From NCBI GenBank assembly GCA_002786025.1, contig NHNW01000086.1, forward strand, positions 62,001 to 126,000: a DNA stretch of 64,000 bases, read 5' to 3'. Below the pieces are notes generated by a model. That model had not been told where the DNA came from, did not search any database, and saw only the letters and a list, made by a program, of their open reading frames with translations. Position numbers and translations under genes: made by a program. The DNA comes from Zasmidium citrigriseum. Taxonomy: Eukaryota; Ascomycota; Dothideomycetes; Mycosphaerellales; Mycosphaerellaceae. This document shows positions 1-12,050 of this stretch, piece after piece (positions within the stretch are counted from its first letter, which is position 1; the number at the start of each line of letters is the position of its first letter).

Positions 1-2812
1 AGCTAACACGAATATACGAGAGCTTCCTTATTTTATATTAACCCTAAAAATAAGGGTATTAATTTCCCTTATTAAAGAAATACTCGAACTTTAGTAGCTC
101 TATATATATCTACGACAAATTCGTATACTTTCTCCGTATATACAATATTTAATCGTAAGGATAACGCCTATTACGGGCTAAAGAATCTTTTATCTTACGG
201 GGAATAGCTAGGATATCTAAGCTAACCTTAGATTAAGAGAGTTATATATATTACATAAATCCTAGAAAATTATATACTATCTTCTAATCGCGAATCGCGC
301 TTATTTAGGGTAGGCGCTAGCCGTCTCACTTCGCATAATATATATGAAAAGTAGTTACGCGACTTATATACGCGTACGTAGTAGTCGCTATCGTAAGTAA
401 GGTCCGTTAGTACTAATCTAGCTAAGCTTCCTATCTTAACCTATACTCTCTCCTAAACTACTAACTACTCTATCTACTCCTCTTCATATATATACTACAC
501 CTTAAACAATTATTAATATACTATACCGCTACGTCCCCGCTAGTAATAGCTTAGGACTTTCGAGGCTATTAAGGCCGACGGTAACAGCTACATCGACGTT
601 AGAAAGACTAAGGTATATCGCTTTTTAGCTGCGATACCGACTCGTTTAAGTATTACTAACGCTATATAATATAGTTACCCGACAATAATATCTAGCTCGA
701 CGCCGAGTAGACCGCGGTTCTAAATAAGCGTATTAAATCTAACCTTATTATAATCCGTAAATAGGGAGATTTTACCTCTCTCTATAACTCTATCCTTACT
801 AGCCGCAAGAGTAAGATCGACGCGTTATTAATCTAGAGCCGGTTTGAATAATCTTTATATATACTAGAAAGAGCTTAAGCTAATATAGAAATAGTAGTAA
901 GACATTATAGGAGGAGGAGTATAGTAATTGTAAGGCGGGTAAGGGCCTATTCGTAGTACGTTTAGTTTTCGGTAGTAGCGTCGGCTTTCTAAGCTATTTC
1001 GTTACTGTCTCGCCTTATATAATATATTTACTAATAGAATTTAATAGGACTACGTTAGCTAGAAGGGATACTTCTATAGCTGCTGTAGTAATTGCAAGTA
1101 GTACGACTAGGCTAGCGAGTGTAAGCTAGATATACGAAAGGAGGAGAAGATCGAGGTTAAGGAGCTAGCTACTCCTAGTACCGATCCGAATAAACGCGCG
1201 CGTACGCCGACGTAGCTAGTACTAGGCATAATACGGTACAAATTATAGTTAGGAGATAGAGTATATAAGATTTAGCGGTATATATAAGGCCTCTTAAATA
1301 TAGATTTAGGAGTTAGGGAAATAACTTATACGATATATTTTTAAAAGTTTAAGGCTAGTTTCGGTATAAGAATAAATTATACACTACAAAACTTCATTAA
1401 ATAAGCTTCTTACTACACTTAAATCTATATTTCTTACTACCCTTAATTTTAAAATCTCGTAACCCTAAGGGTTAGTTATAAGAAGAAACCTCGAGTCTTA
1501 GATTTAATAGTAGCGCGATTCGCAATTTTCTAGTCGTGCTAAAGTATACAATTAATATAGAATAGATTAATTAACATGCAATCTAGTTTCAACTATATCT
1601 AGTATATAGAGATAAGTCTTTAAGTATAAATTTAGAGCTACTACTAATATTTAAGTAAAACTCTATATTATATCTCTAAATCTACTATATATATCCTATA
1701 TAGACTATAATTACTAGTAACTATTATTTCTCCTAATAGTAAGTAGTAGTTATACTATATTCGACTAGATTTAGAGATATATAGTATAATAGGCTAAAAT
1801 ATATAGATAGTAGGTATATAACGCTTAGAATTATACCTTCTTTTTAATAAGTATATCTCGTAACCTTAATAACTTCTATCTAGCCCCTTATATATATAAA
1901 CTATAAGTATTTAGAACGCTTAAAACGTAACTATACGTTTATAAAAGGCGATACTCTATAGCTTAGTACTAGCCTATACCTTTAACTACGCCTACGCTTA
2001 GTATACTATCCCTTTCTTAATAGACTCTAATAGATAGCTTCCTCTCTCCTTATTAAACCTATTAAGTACTACTACGAGCCTTCTATATATACGTAGCTTA
2101 CCTATAATAGCGTTATTAAACTTAAAGTATTAGTTTATAATATAAGGTTTCTATATATTAGGTCTTTATAAGATAAGGATAGTTATAGTCTAAGAATCTA
2201 TCTATATAAGAGATATACGTAGATCTAAACTAGTATCTATACTTCTACTAGATAGTAATATAACTAGATTAATAGGATATAAGAAGTAAAAAGAATAGAA
2301 TAGAATATAAGAACGTAAGACTAGCTATATTATAAGGTAGTAGGGACGAGAGTTACGTATAGGGTTTTAAACTATCGAGAGATCGAGTTTCTAAGAAGAG
2401 CGCGAGAAGCGTAGGCTATTTAAGATAATACTAAACTACTAGTTAGCGTTAGGTACGTAATAAGCGGGGTTAGATAAATAGACGTAGTACGCTCGTAATA
2501 AGCTAGTAGAAGCTATAGTATAGAAATATACTTACTTATAGATCCTTAAATAAACTTAAACTAGTAACGTAAAGTATATTTAAAGAAATAAAAGTAAGAT
2601 AAGTATAGATATACTAATATATAACTTATTATTAGTATCTAATTAGAAGCTTAGTATCTAGTAAGTAATATATATAGAATTCTCTATTAACTACTCTATT
2701 AGCTAAATAGATAAGCTAGTTATATAGAAAACTAGGGTTATACTACTAGTACTAGTATATATATAATAGATAAATACTAGTAGTATTTTATCTATTTTCT
2801 AATATAGTATTG

Positions 2813-2934
2813 CCCGACTATTGCCGATACAATAATAAATTCGCCCTTATACCGCTAGGTTTAGGTTTTAACTAGTTAAAACCTAAACCTAGCGGTATAA
2901 GGGCGAATTTATTATTGTATCGGTAATAGTCGGG
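2813..2934. repeat. 122-bp near-perfect palindrome
   Basis: Two 61-base arms meet at an ACT|AGT centre between 2873 and 2874 with no spacer. They are exact reverse complements except for one pair (2823 G opposite 2924 T), and that mismatch is a C-to-T change in a CpA context. The arms begin CCCGACTATTG and run inward to GGTTTTAACT. It could be a fold-back MITE, or two transposon ends joined head to head; I saw no second copy of the arm in the window. The flanks show no clear target duplication. Confidence 0.9.
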
Positions 2935-3439
2935 TGAAATTTTATATGAATTATGTTAAAATAAGCTTATTTATCGAGACCGTATAGTATATATATAATA
3001 TATAAAGTATAACGTAGATAATAATCTAATTAAAACTAGTTCTTTATATAATTCTAAGGGCTTTAAATCTAGTAGATAGAGCTTAATATTATACTCGTTT
3101 TTTACTTTATTTATTCTAGTTGTAAGCGTAACTTTAATTATATAGTATAGGATCGGTTTTAAACTCTCTATAAAGACCTTTCAAGCTCTATATATAGTAC
3201 CTATAGCGTAGAGAGCTAACTTCTTATAGAATAGCTAATAGTTTCTTTTTCTTATACTTTCTAGTTTATATATTATTTATATACGCTATAATTGCTACAA
3301 CGTACTAGAAAACGATTTAAGTAAGCGAGATATAGAGACCTCGGCGCTTTTATCTATTAGATAATATACTAGCCTACTTAAGTTAGTAACTTAGTATAGA
3401 TCTACCCGCTCGCCGCCTTTCCTAACGGCCTTTCTCTCC

Positions 3440-5500
3440 TACGTCTTACCTTATATAATACTCTACGACTATCTAAAATGCCTAGCCGACTACCTATAAT
3501 CCTAGAATTAGTATAGCTTAAGATTGTCTAGCTTTAGAATAATAGCGCGAGTATTAAGGACCTTCGAACGTATTATACGCGTATAGGCAAGAAACCCTCT
3601 AAGCGTATAATCGCGTCTACGCTCTCTAAATACAACGCTAACTACCGTTACTACGCCTATATTATAGACGTACTTCTTAATACGCGGATTACGGCCCTCT
3701 TCCTAGCCGAGGCCCTACCTAACGACGAGATTTTACAAGTTCTACGTATAGAGGGATAGCAATTATTATAGATATACTTTGTATAATATCGTCGTAGTCT
3801 CGGGCTAAAGCGACGACTGCAAAAAGCCGAGTATAAGGTACGGCGGGATAAGTTTCAACGTATAATTCGAGCTAAGATCGAGTTTAGATATATATAAGGA
3901 TATAGACGAGGGTATTTATAGGTATACTTCCGTACCTTAGAGACACGATCGTTTCTCTTAAGTCGGTAAGCATTGTATAAAGTAGTACTTGCTTTAAGGT
4001 CCCTTGTACGCTTATATAGCTTAACTAATATCTATTCTATCTTAGAGACCTTCTCTTCCGCGAAGTTAAGGCCGCTAATCCTATCGCCTTATATAATCGA
4101 AGTCAAGGCTTTACGCGTTAACGCGGAGACTTTATTATACTAGGTATTAACTTCTACTAGTTAATAGACGCACACTACAAACTTAAAGATTTTGGCTTCT
4201 AGATTTACGTAGTAGTTAACGCCGAATCGCGATATATTCTCTAGATTTACTATAGACCCTCGTCTCGTATAATAATCTCCGTACTCCGGCAGTTCGGTAT
4301 TGCTCTTAAAGCGCTTAGTAAAGCGCCTTATCTTGTCTGGACTAATAAGGGTAAGGAGACTATTCTCCTAGTAGAGGTATAATTCTAATATACCCGAATT
4401 ACACGCGGTCCCGACGTCCGATTTAAAGAGACATTCTGTTTTAGAACAAGTATACGGAATATACGGATTAAGAGTTAGTAGAACTAGCTTAGTAAGATAA
4501 TTTTAAAACATTAGCGGGTAAGTCTACTATCTACGTTCTAGTACGGAAGATTAATGTTTCTATATTATATCTAGTTACGCTATCGTTACTCGTCTTATAC
4601 AATCCAATCTCAACGTACTAACGTAATTATATTAATAGGATTACTTTTACTAACTCCGAAACCAAGGCCTTTTCAACAAATCTAGTCGACGCGACCGTAT
4701 TTTAATAAAGTATGTTTTTACGCTAATACTACGATATTAGCTTCTCCGGTTTGTCCGAACGTAGAATGTATATACTATTAGAAGTTAGAAAGACCGTCTA
4801 TACGTTCAATCTAGGATCCTAAAGCAGATATACTAGTATACGACTAAGGAGCCGTAAGGGACTCCTATTAACTAAGCCTTTATAGATTCGATACTAGAAG
4901 TAACGTATAGTTAGAGTACGTTTATTGTATAAACTGTAATCTTTATTTAGAAGCTAATAGGCTATTAGATATTAATAAGTTCCTACTACTAGATACAATA
5001 GCTCTTTATAAGCGTATCCTCGAAAGCGAGAACTTTCTACGCGGCGTCGCTCGGTACAATCGATTTATTTACTCGGTAAATGCCTAGGAATACGACATTG
5101 TATATAAACGCCTTCGATTTTGCCTATAGAATATTATAGAAGTATTACTCGAAGAAACTCTTCTACCGTACGGCGGATAGAATTAGTAACTACCCTTAAA
5201 GGAAGTTCGGCAATTGTATAGAAAGTACTTAATTAACCCGGGCGCAATTAAGGAGCTTAAAGAGGAGCTTCGGTTCTATTTTCTAGATCTAGATATATCG
5301 TAAGACGACAAGAAGGTAGTTAAGACGGAGGTAAAGACAGAGGTTAAAGTTAAGGACGAGGTAGACGCTACTTTAAATAATATAGTTACGGCCGAGAACG
5401 AGAGCGAAACGTATCTAAATAGGATTACTCGGCGACTCGAGGAGACGTTTCTAGACAGGCCTAAAGAGGGGATTAGCGAGGAAGGAGAAGGTTTATAGGA
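3440..5500 (+). pseudogene. Relic of a fungal integrase-core (DDE) gene
   Basis: Reading from 4167, one frame gives DAHYKLKDFGF, then IYVVVNAESRYIL, SVLRQF, a WTNKGKETILL block and, near 4,440-4,510, FKETFCFRTSIRNIRIKS followed by two stops where Trp-Trp is expected. This matches the fungal integrase core domain family that normally reads D-H-KL..FGF...SRYI...SDRGTET...RNQRIESWW. The first catalytic Asp survives. The second has become Asn and the Glu has become Lys, both explained by TpG-to-TpA changes; Trp codons have become TAG. The upstream 3,440-4,160 and downstream 4,510-5,500 parts look like the same gene's ends by position and frame openness only. It is dead. The type of element it belonged to is not determined. 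Confidence 0.65.
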
Positions 5501-6189
5501 TTAACGTAATCTCGACCCGTACGTAGAAGACGACTCCTCGGATAAGGAGAACTAATTGTTTAAAGTAGAAAAGCTTAAACAAGCGGTAAAAGGCGTAGTA
5601 AGCCTACGTACTTAGGCTAGGCTTTTAATAGGCGTAAACTAACCTAAAACTAGAAGGTAAAGTATACGAGGAGCTATATAATCGACGGCGCTATCCGTAT
5701 ACTCTTCTTAAAGGAGGTAAAAGGGTACGAGAGCTAGATCCTATTAACGTACGTTGCTTTATCTAACGCTACGAAGTAGGTATAAAGACGGAGGAACTTT
5801 ATACCGTATACGGCATTTTTAGTATACGTAAGGCAATATATAAATATTATATAGAGTAAGAAGAGAAAGCAATCTAGATAAGACGCGGAATATATATATA
5901 AATCAATTATTGTATAAGTAAAGTTATACTAGCTATTACTTCTTAATCGTATAACATTTACCCCTCTAGCTTTAAACTACGGCCTTATATATTCGCGTCG
6001 TAATATACCTAATAGGAAGCGCTACGCCGATTAGCTCTACGTATACCTAGTTATTCTACAAGTTATCTATGCCTATTACTTTGCCGACTAGAAGAGATAT
6101 CTACTCTATAAGGGCCGAAATCTAACACCGCTAACTTCGGCTATTCGAAACGATATTATATAAACGTACTAGTAGCCGGTTCGAAGGCT

Positions 6190-7110
6190 AGCTCTCCTAT
6201 AACCTAGCGATATTATTATCGATCTACTCGATAACGAATCTAAGCCTAAAGGCGCGTTAAATAGAATTAACGTATAGACAAAGCCTAGTACGACTATTAA
6301 AGATATCTTTCTAGGCCGTACAATTACGTAAGACTATTAAGCCGTAGCTTACGATTAGGCTCGCGCCGAGAAACCGTCTAAGTCTTACGTCTACGCTAGA
6401 TCCGAGCCTCCGAGTATCCGAAACGCTATATAGTCTCTCCCTACTATTACGAGTAACATTAATTGTATTATATTTAATATATAATGCCTCTTTAGTATTT
6501 ATACTCTCGAATCGCTAGAAGACGATCTAGAATAAATCCGTTAATACCGCTAGAAGTCGAGTAGTACGTACCCTTATAATCCTAGAAAATTGTAACGTTT
6601 AGTAACGTCCTATCTTATACAATACTTATCTATCTTAGATACGAAGCGATAAGCGAGATACCGAGATATAAAAGTCAAAGACGTTAACGGTTTCCTCGCG
6701 ATTCTATCGAGCTATATACCTAGTCTAAAATCTTATCTCGCCGATAGCCGTAATACCGACGTTAACATTACCTTTATATATAATAAGACATAAGGCCCTA
6801 CGTTCCTCTTACCCGCGGTTTTCGAGAAGATAACTCTTAAAGCGCTCCTCCCTACTAATAAGCCGAAGAACGCTCTAGCTAACTAGCCCTAACCTATCTT
6901 TATCTTTATTTCTCGAGAAGATCGAAGTAAGAAAGAGAAGGAAGACGTATTGTATAATAACGTAAATACTAACGATTTGGAAGAAGAGAAGAAACATATT
7001 AAGGAAGAGAAGGATATTAAGCTAAAGCTTAAGGAACTAGATACGAGCGATAGCGAGGTACGTCCTTTATATCTTAATCTTTCCCCGCTAATAACGTATT
7101 GTATAGAGTA
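6190..7110 (+). pseudogene. Decayed reading frame, unidentified
   Basis: One forward frame is open for long runs with only scattered TAG/TAA codons. It includes a hydrophilic tract rich in Lys and Glu near 6,900-7,060 and segments such as LPAVFEKITLKALL. The low stop density for RIP-affected DNA suggests a former coding region, perhaps a second gene of the same element as the integrase relic just upstream. I do not recognise the protein and assign no function. Confidence 0.3.
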
Positions 7111-8147
7111 ATACGTCTTCTAACATAAGCGAAAAGGCGCTAGAACTAACACTAGACTCGACCCTACTAGTCGATACGTAAGTCGACGAAGGGCCTATAT
7201 AGTCCTCGGAATAGATAACGGAGGTACGTCGCGTGTTGTATAATAATTATATAATTTCGGAACTTATAAGACGTAGGCCGCCGAGGTCCTAATCGATTAC
7301 CGTCCTTAAACTTAATAGTTAATAGAACGAATATACTAGCTTTAAATTTCGACGAAGATAGTAGCCTAAAGGCTTGTAATAGAGAAGGCTTCTACTTATC
7401 CTAAAACTATACGTACCGTGTACAATTAAGTGTGAATATAATACTAATACTTTTAGCCGACGCCGCGGACTCTAACGAAGTAAATATATAAGCGAAATCT
7501 ATCGGTAGTTAACGAGTCTTTACCTTTAACTCTTCTTCGAGAGAGTCGAGTTACTAGACTAAAACAAGTCGATATAGAGAAAGACGTTTCCTTTAACTAG
7601 CTGCCTACGTATAGTACGAGGTTCTATAGCTAGCGCCGATAGGTAGAAGGGTATAGGTAGCGACTTTGTAGGCTTTTTTTCAATATCTCTTTTATATAGC
7701 TTATCTTATTACAACGTAGCTTTCCTCCTAATAAATCTTCAACTATACTTTGTATAAAGCGTTCTTAGCATATTTGTATTATAGTCGTTAATAAGTACTA
7801 GCGTTAGTAGTCGTCGTATACCTAGCGCTTTAGGACAATACCTTATACTATTATTTAGAAGCAAATAATTGTATACATAATATCGCATAAGGGTTCTGAC
7901 TTATATGCGCGCACGCTGTCCTACGTTGTACAATTCTGTTTGAAGTTAGTAGTGCGCTCGCGGCCGCTGGGCGCAATTAGCGGAGCTATTTTTGAATTGT
8001 TGCAGAAGTGAGCGCTCTCGACGCCCGTAGTACAGCCGTTGCCGTGTAACACGGCTGGATGGTTGAGCTTCGCCGCTGTGTCCGCGCCTCTTTGCCTTGC
8101 CAAGACGTGAGGCCGCATATCTTTGCGTCTTTTTCTCTTCCGCCACC

Positions 8148-11100
8148 ATGGCCTCCCTCTCCGCCAACGCTACACGAGAGGATATCGAGGACGAACTCAA
8201 CTTCACTGAAGTATTGCTTTCCTCGCTCGACCCTGACGCCGATGACTATGCGGCCGACCTAAAACAGCACACGGAGACCAAGATGGACCTCGAGCGACGT
8301 CTGGCCGCCATGCAGTCCAGTGCAGGTTTCTCTGGCCCTGGAAACTTTGGCATGGATGGCGTTGGCGAACAGCCCGCGCGCGAAGATGACACTCAGTGGT
8401 GGCAGGTCGCTATGAATGGACGGCCGTCTAGCAACCAAAGCAGCAGCAGTGGAAGCGGATTGTCTGGCCACCAATATGATGCCTCTGGTCCAGCATTCGG
8501 AGGCCATCTGAACGGCAATAAGCGAATGCGGCCGGACTCATCGCACCTGGACGACCGCGGCTCGAAACGCTTGACACCTGAACCCTCTAATTCTGCAGCT
8601 CCGCAATCACATGCTTCACATGCTTTTGGTTCAAGTGAGAGAGCACTGATGCAACAGCGGGCCGCTGAAGCCGCTATAAGAAGACAAGTCGAGGGCCAAC
8701 AAGCCGACGCCGCTCTTGCTCGACAACTCAACCAATCCAACACCTTTACCTCTTCATCAACTCCGACACCTTCATCATCCAGACCCAGTATCCAAACAAC
8801 ACTCAATCACGACGGTACCTACCGCCGCCGGTCGACCGCAGCAGATCCACCGAACCTAACCTCCTCTCATCACATGCAACACTCGCCATCTCCGCATATC
8901 AAGGCGGAACCCAGCTCAGCTGGACGTCAGCATCAACTGGTGCAGCGGCCGCGACAGCCGTCTGCAGTGGTCGATCTCACTGGTAGTGACAGTGAGGACG
9001 AAGAGCTGATGGAAATCGCTCCTACAAGCTTCACTCCGAACCGCCGCCAGCCCCCACCAGCGAGTCGCACGGCCACCAACGGCTTGCGACCACTGCACAC
9101 TCCAACGCCGACGACCATGCAAATGCCTACCACAATGCAGATGCCCGGCGCGTATCCCCAGGCCACCCCGCCAGGCTCATTCGTCTACGGCAATCCTGCT
9201 GTCAACGGCGGTGCCTCGATCAACGGAGCGGCCAACCCACCTCCAAATGGCTATAGAAGCCCGTGGCTGAACCAGGCTATGAACGGCATCCGCACAGCGT
9301 CCTCAACTCTCGGCAGCCAAATGCAGGAGCTCAACAACTTGATGTATGGCTCAAGCCACCGGCCCGTGAATCTTGATGATGACAGCGATGACATCGTCTA
9401 TGGCGGCTCGCGTCGACTCGGCGACTACGCAGGCAACGAGGATCTGTACCGGTCACGAATGGATGATTTCATGAACTACGACCCAACGCAATCCAGAGCG
9501 GAGATCGAGAAGCTGCTTCAGAACATTCGCCCAGATGAGGACATGCCGGCACATCTGAGAGTTCAAACGCCAGCCGATATGAGCGTGAAGCTACATAAGT
9601 ACCAGGAGCTTGGATTGACCTGGCTGAAGCAATGCGAGGAAGGCTCCAACGCCGGTGGCATATTGGCTGACGACATGGGACTGGGCAAGACAATACAGAT
9701 CTTGGCTTTGCTGGTGGAGAGACGCTCCGAGTTTGGCCTTCCGACTCTCATAATTGCACCAGTGGCTCTCATGCGGCAGTGGAAGCAAGAGATTCGTGAT
9801 AAGCTGAAGCGGAACCGTCAGCTGACCGTCTATACCCACCACGGCCAGAGCAAGAAGAAAAGTTTCCGGGAACTGCAGCAGTACGATGTCGTGTTGACCA
9901 CATACGGCAGTGTCGCCTCGGAGATGAAAAAGATTCTGGCACATCAAGAGCGTCAAAGCAGGGAGCCCGGTGTACAGCTGCCTGGCCCTAAGCTAGTCTT
10001 GCTCGCTGAGAACGCCAAATGGTACAGAGTCATTCTTGACGAGGCTCAGGTGCGTTTTCTTCTCTGGAACCTTTGGAACTCGCTGACTTACTTTCCCCAG
10101 TGCATCAAAAACAGAGGTACACTGACTGCGAAGGGTGCCCGAGCCCTGCAGGCGAAGTACCGCTTTTGCGTTACTGGCACGCCGATGATGAACAACGTGG
10201 AGTAAGCAAATCTTTAACCTTGACCGCAGCCCTATGCTGACCACTTATTCTTCTTACTGCAGGGAATTCTACTCACTCATCGCCTTTTTGAGGATAAGGC
10301 CATACAACTCGTGGGAAAAGTTCCGTATGGACATCAACATGCCCCTCAAGTCCGCGCATGAGAACATACGCTCGCAGGCCATGCAGATGCTGCAGACGCT
10401 TTGTCGTGCAGTAATGCTCCGCCGAACCAAGACGTCGAAGTTCGAGAATCGCCCGATTTTAGTACTGCCCCCTCGGTCCACTGAGGTCATCCACCCCGTC
10501 TTCGACGACGAAGAGCGGAAGTTCTACAATGCGTTGGAAACTCAGACGCAGTTGACATTCAACAAGTATCTTCGTCGCAACGAGATCGGACAGTCATACT
10601 CAGCCATCCTTGTGCTCTTGTTAAGGCTTAGACAGGCTTGTTGTCATCCGCATCTGATCAAAGACTTCGGTATCGCTGCAGCAGCGGATTTGCAGCAGGA
10701 CCAAATGCTGGACTTCGCCAAGGAGCTTGCACCTGCCGTGGTGGCCCGGATCAAGGAGACAGGGGGCTCTTTTGAGTGCGCAGTGTGTTGTACGTGAGCC
10801 AAAGGCAAAAGTCACCCTCAACATGTCTGACACATGTACTGACTTTCTTTACTCTAGGTGATGCAACTCCCAACCCCGCGATCTTCATTCCATGCGGACA
10901 CGACACATGTGCAGAATGCTTTGCGCGTTTGGCGGATGGAGCGACCCGAAATGGCGACGAGAATCCAGTGCGTTGCCCGCACTGCCGCGGTCCAATCGAT
11001 CCGAAACGCCTCACCGACTTCTTAAGTTTCAAGAAAGTTCATATGCCCGAACTTCTTACGCCGGAGGAAAGAGACAACTTCGATGCTGCGGATTCTGACG

Positions 11101-12050
11101 AGGAAGGCGATTCGGACGAGACTGACGACGATGAGGACGACGATGATGATGCAGGCGTTGAGGATAAGACGTTGGGCGGTTTCATTGTCTACGAAGACGA
11201 CGACGACTTCCAACCCGATGATGACGCCGCGGATGGCGCAGCAGGCCCCTCAAATCGCGAGAAGCGTCGTGGTAAGAAGAGCTCGAAGAAGCGATCCAGA
11301 AAGGGCAAAGGCAAGAAGAAGGCGGTCACGCTTGCCGAGCTCAAGGCGAAGGCATCCCGCAACAAAGGCGCCAAAGCCAAATATCTCAGACGACTCCGGC
11401 GCGATTACATTGGGAGCGCTAAGATTGATAAGACTGTGGAGATTCTCAAGGAGATCATGGAGGACGAGGAGGGCGAGAAGGTGAGTAAAGCCAAGGATCA
11501 AAGTGCTCGTTGTTGCGTGTCTAACACTTTCTAGGTCTTGGTATTTTCTCAGTTCACGTCATTGCTGGACCTCCTAGAGGTTCCCATTTCCGGAGACCAT
11601 GCTTGGGACTATCGTCGTTACGATGGCAGCATGAGTGCGAGCGCGCGTGGCGATGCCGTGGATGACTTCCGCGACCCGACCAAGAATGTGCGCATCATGC
11701 TGGTCTCCCTGAAAGCCGGCAATGCTGGCCTCAACCTGAACATGGCCAGCCAGGTCATCATTCTCGATCCATTCTGGAACCCCTACATCGAGGAACAGGC
11801 CATCGACCGCGCGCACCGCCTCGGACAGCTGCGGCCGGTGACTGTTCACAGAGTCTTGATTCAAGAGACCGTCGAGGACCGTATCATTGCTCTTCAAGAG
11901 AAGAAGCGAGCACTGATCTCAGAGGCGCTGGACGAGCAGCAGGCATCACAGATCTCTAGGCTCGGTATCCAGGAACTTGCCTACCTGTTCGGCGTCACCC
12001 ACGACCCAAGCCAACGCATTAACTACGCGCCCCGGAACAGGAACGGCTGA
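8148..12050 (+). CDS. ULS1: SNF2-family DNA translocase with RING finger, ULS1-like
   Basis: Five exons: 8148-10049, 10101-10201, 10263-10789, 10858-11480 and 11535-12050, giving 1,222 aa. The start ATG lies in a strong Kozak context (CGCCACCATGG). The N-terminal ~450 residues are disordered and contain a textbook SUMO-interacting motif, VVDLT followed by SDSEDEE (codons from 8967). The SNF2 ATPase follows, with P-loop DDMGLGKT near aa 505 and DEAQ at 631-634. A C3HC4 RING (CAVC...CGHDTCAEC...CPHC) begins near aa 840 and is split by an intron. After an acidic and Lys-rich insert comes helicase-C (VFSQF, GLNLNMASQVI, DRAHRLGQ). RING inserted within a Swi2/Snf2 motor plus a SIM fits Uls1/Rrp1/Rrp2, SUMO-targeted translocases acting on chromatin and in DNA repair. 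A Rad16/Rad5-type relative is the main alternative. Confidence 0.88.

Larger units (their letters stand above)
1..7890. repeat. RIP-degenerated repeat block (left flank)
   Basis: No open frame of useful length exists here. CpA and TpG are nearly absent (I count 14 in the first 720 bases) while TpA, CpG, CpT and CpC are common. This is the footprint of repeat-induced point mutation acting on CpA on both strands. Recognisable remains are listed separately: an integrase-core relic, a second decayed frame and a long palindrome. Around 1,075-1,140 there is a short Cys-rich stretch (CSNCKQYD then SEC) that could be a zinc-finger remnant, without further support. The remaining parts (roughly 1,240-2,800 and 2,940-3,430) gave me no recognisable protein or structure. 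Normal base composition returns abruptly near 7,890-7,930. Confidence 0.85.

Noticed and set aside
8097..8147. Longer N-terminus of the ULS1-like protein
   Set aside because: It begins with TTG; the ATG at 8148 has a near-perfect Kozak context.
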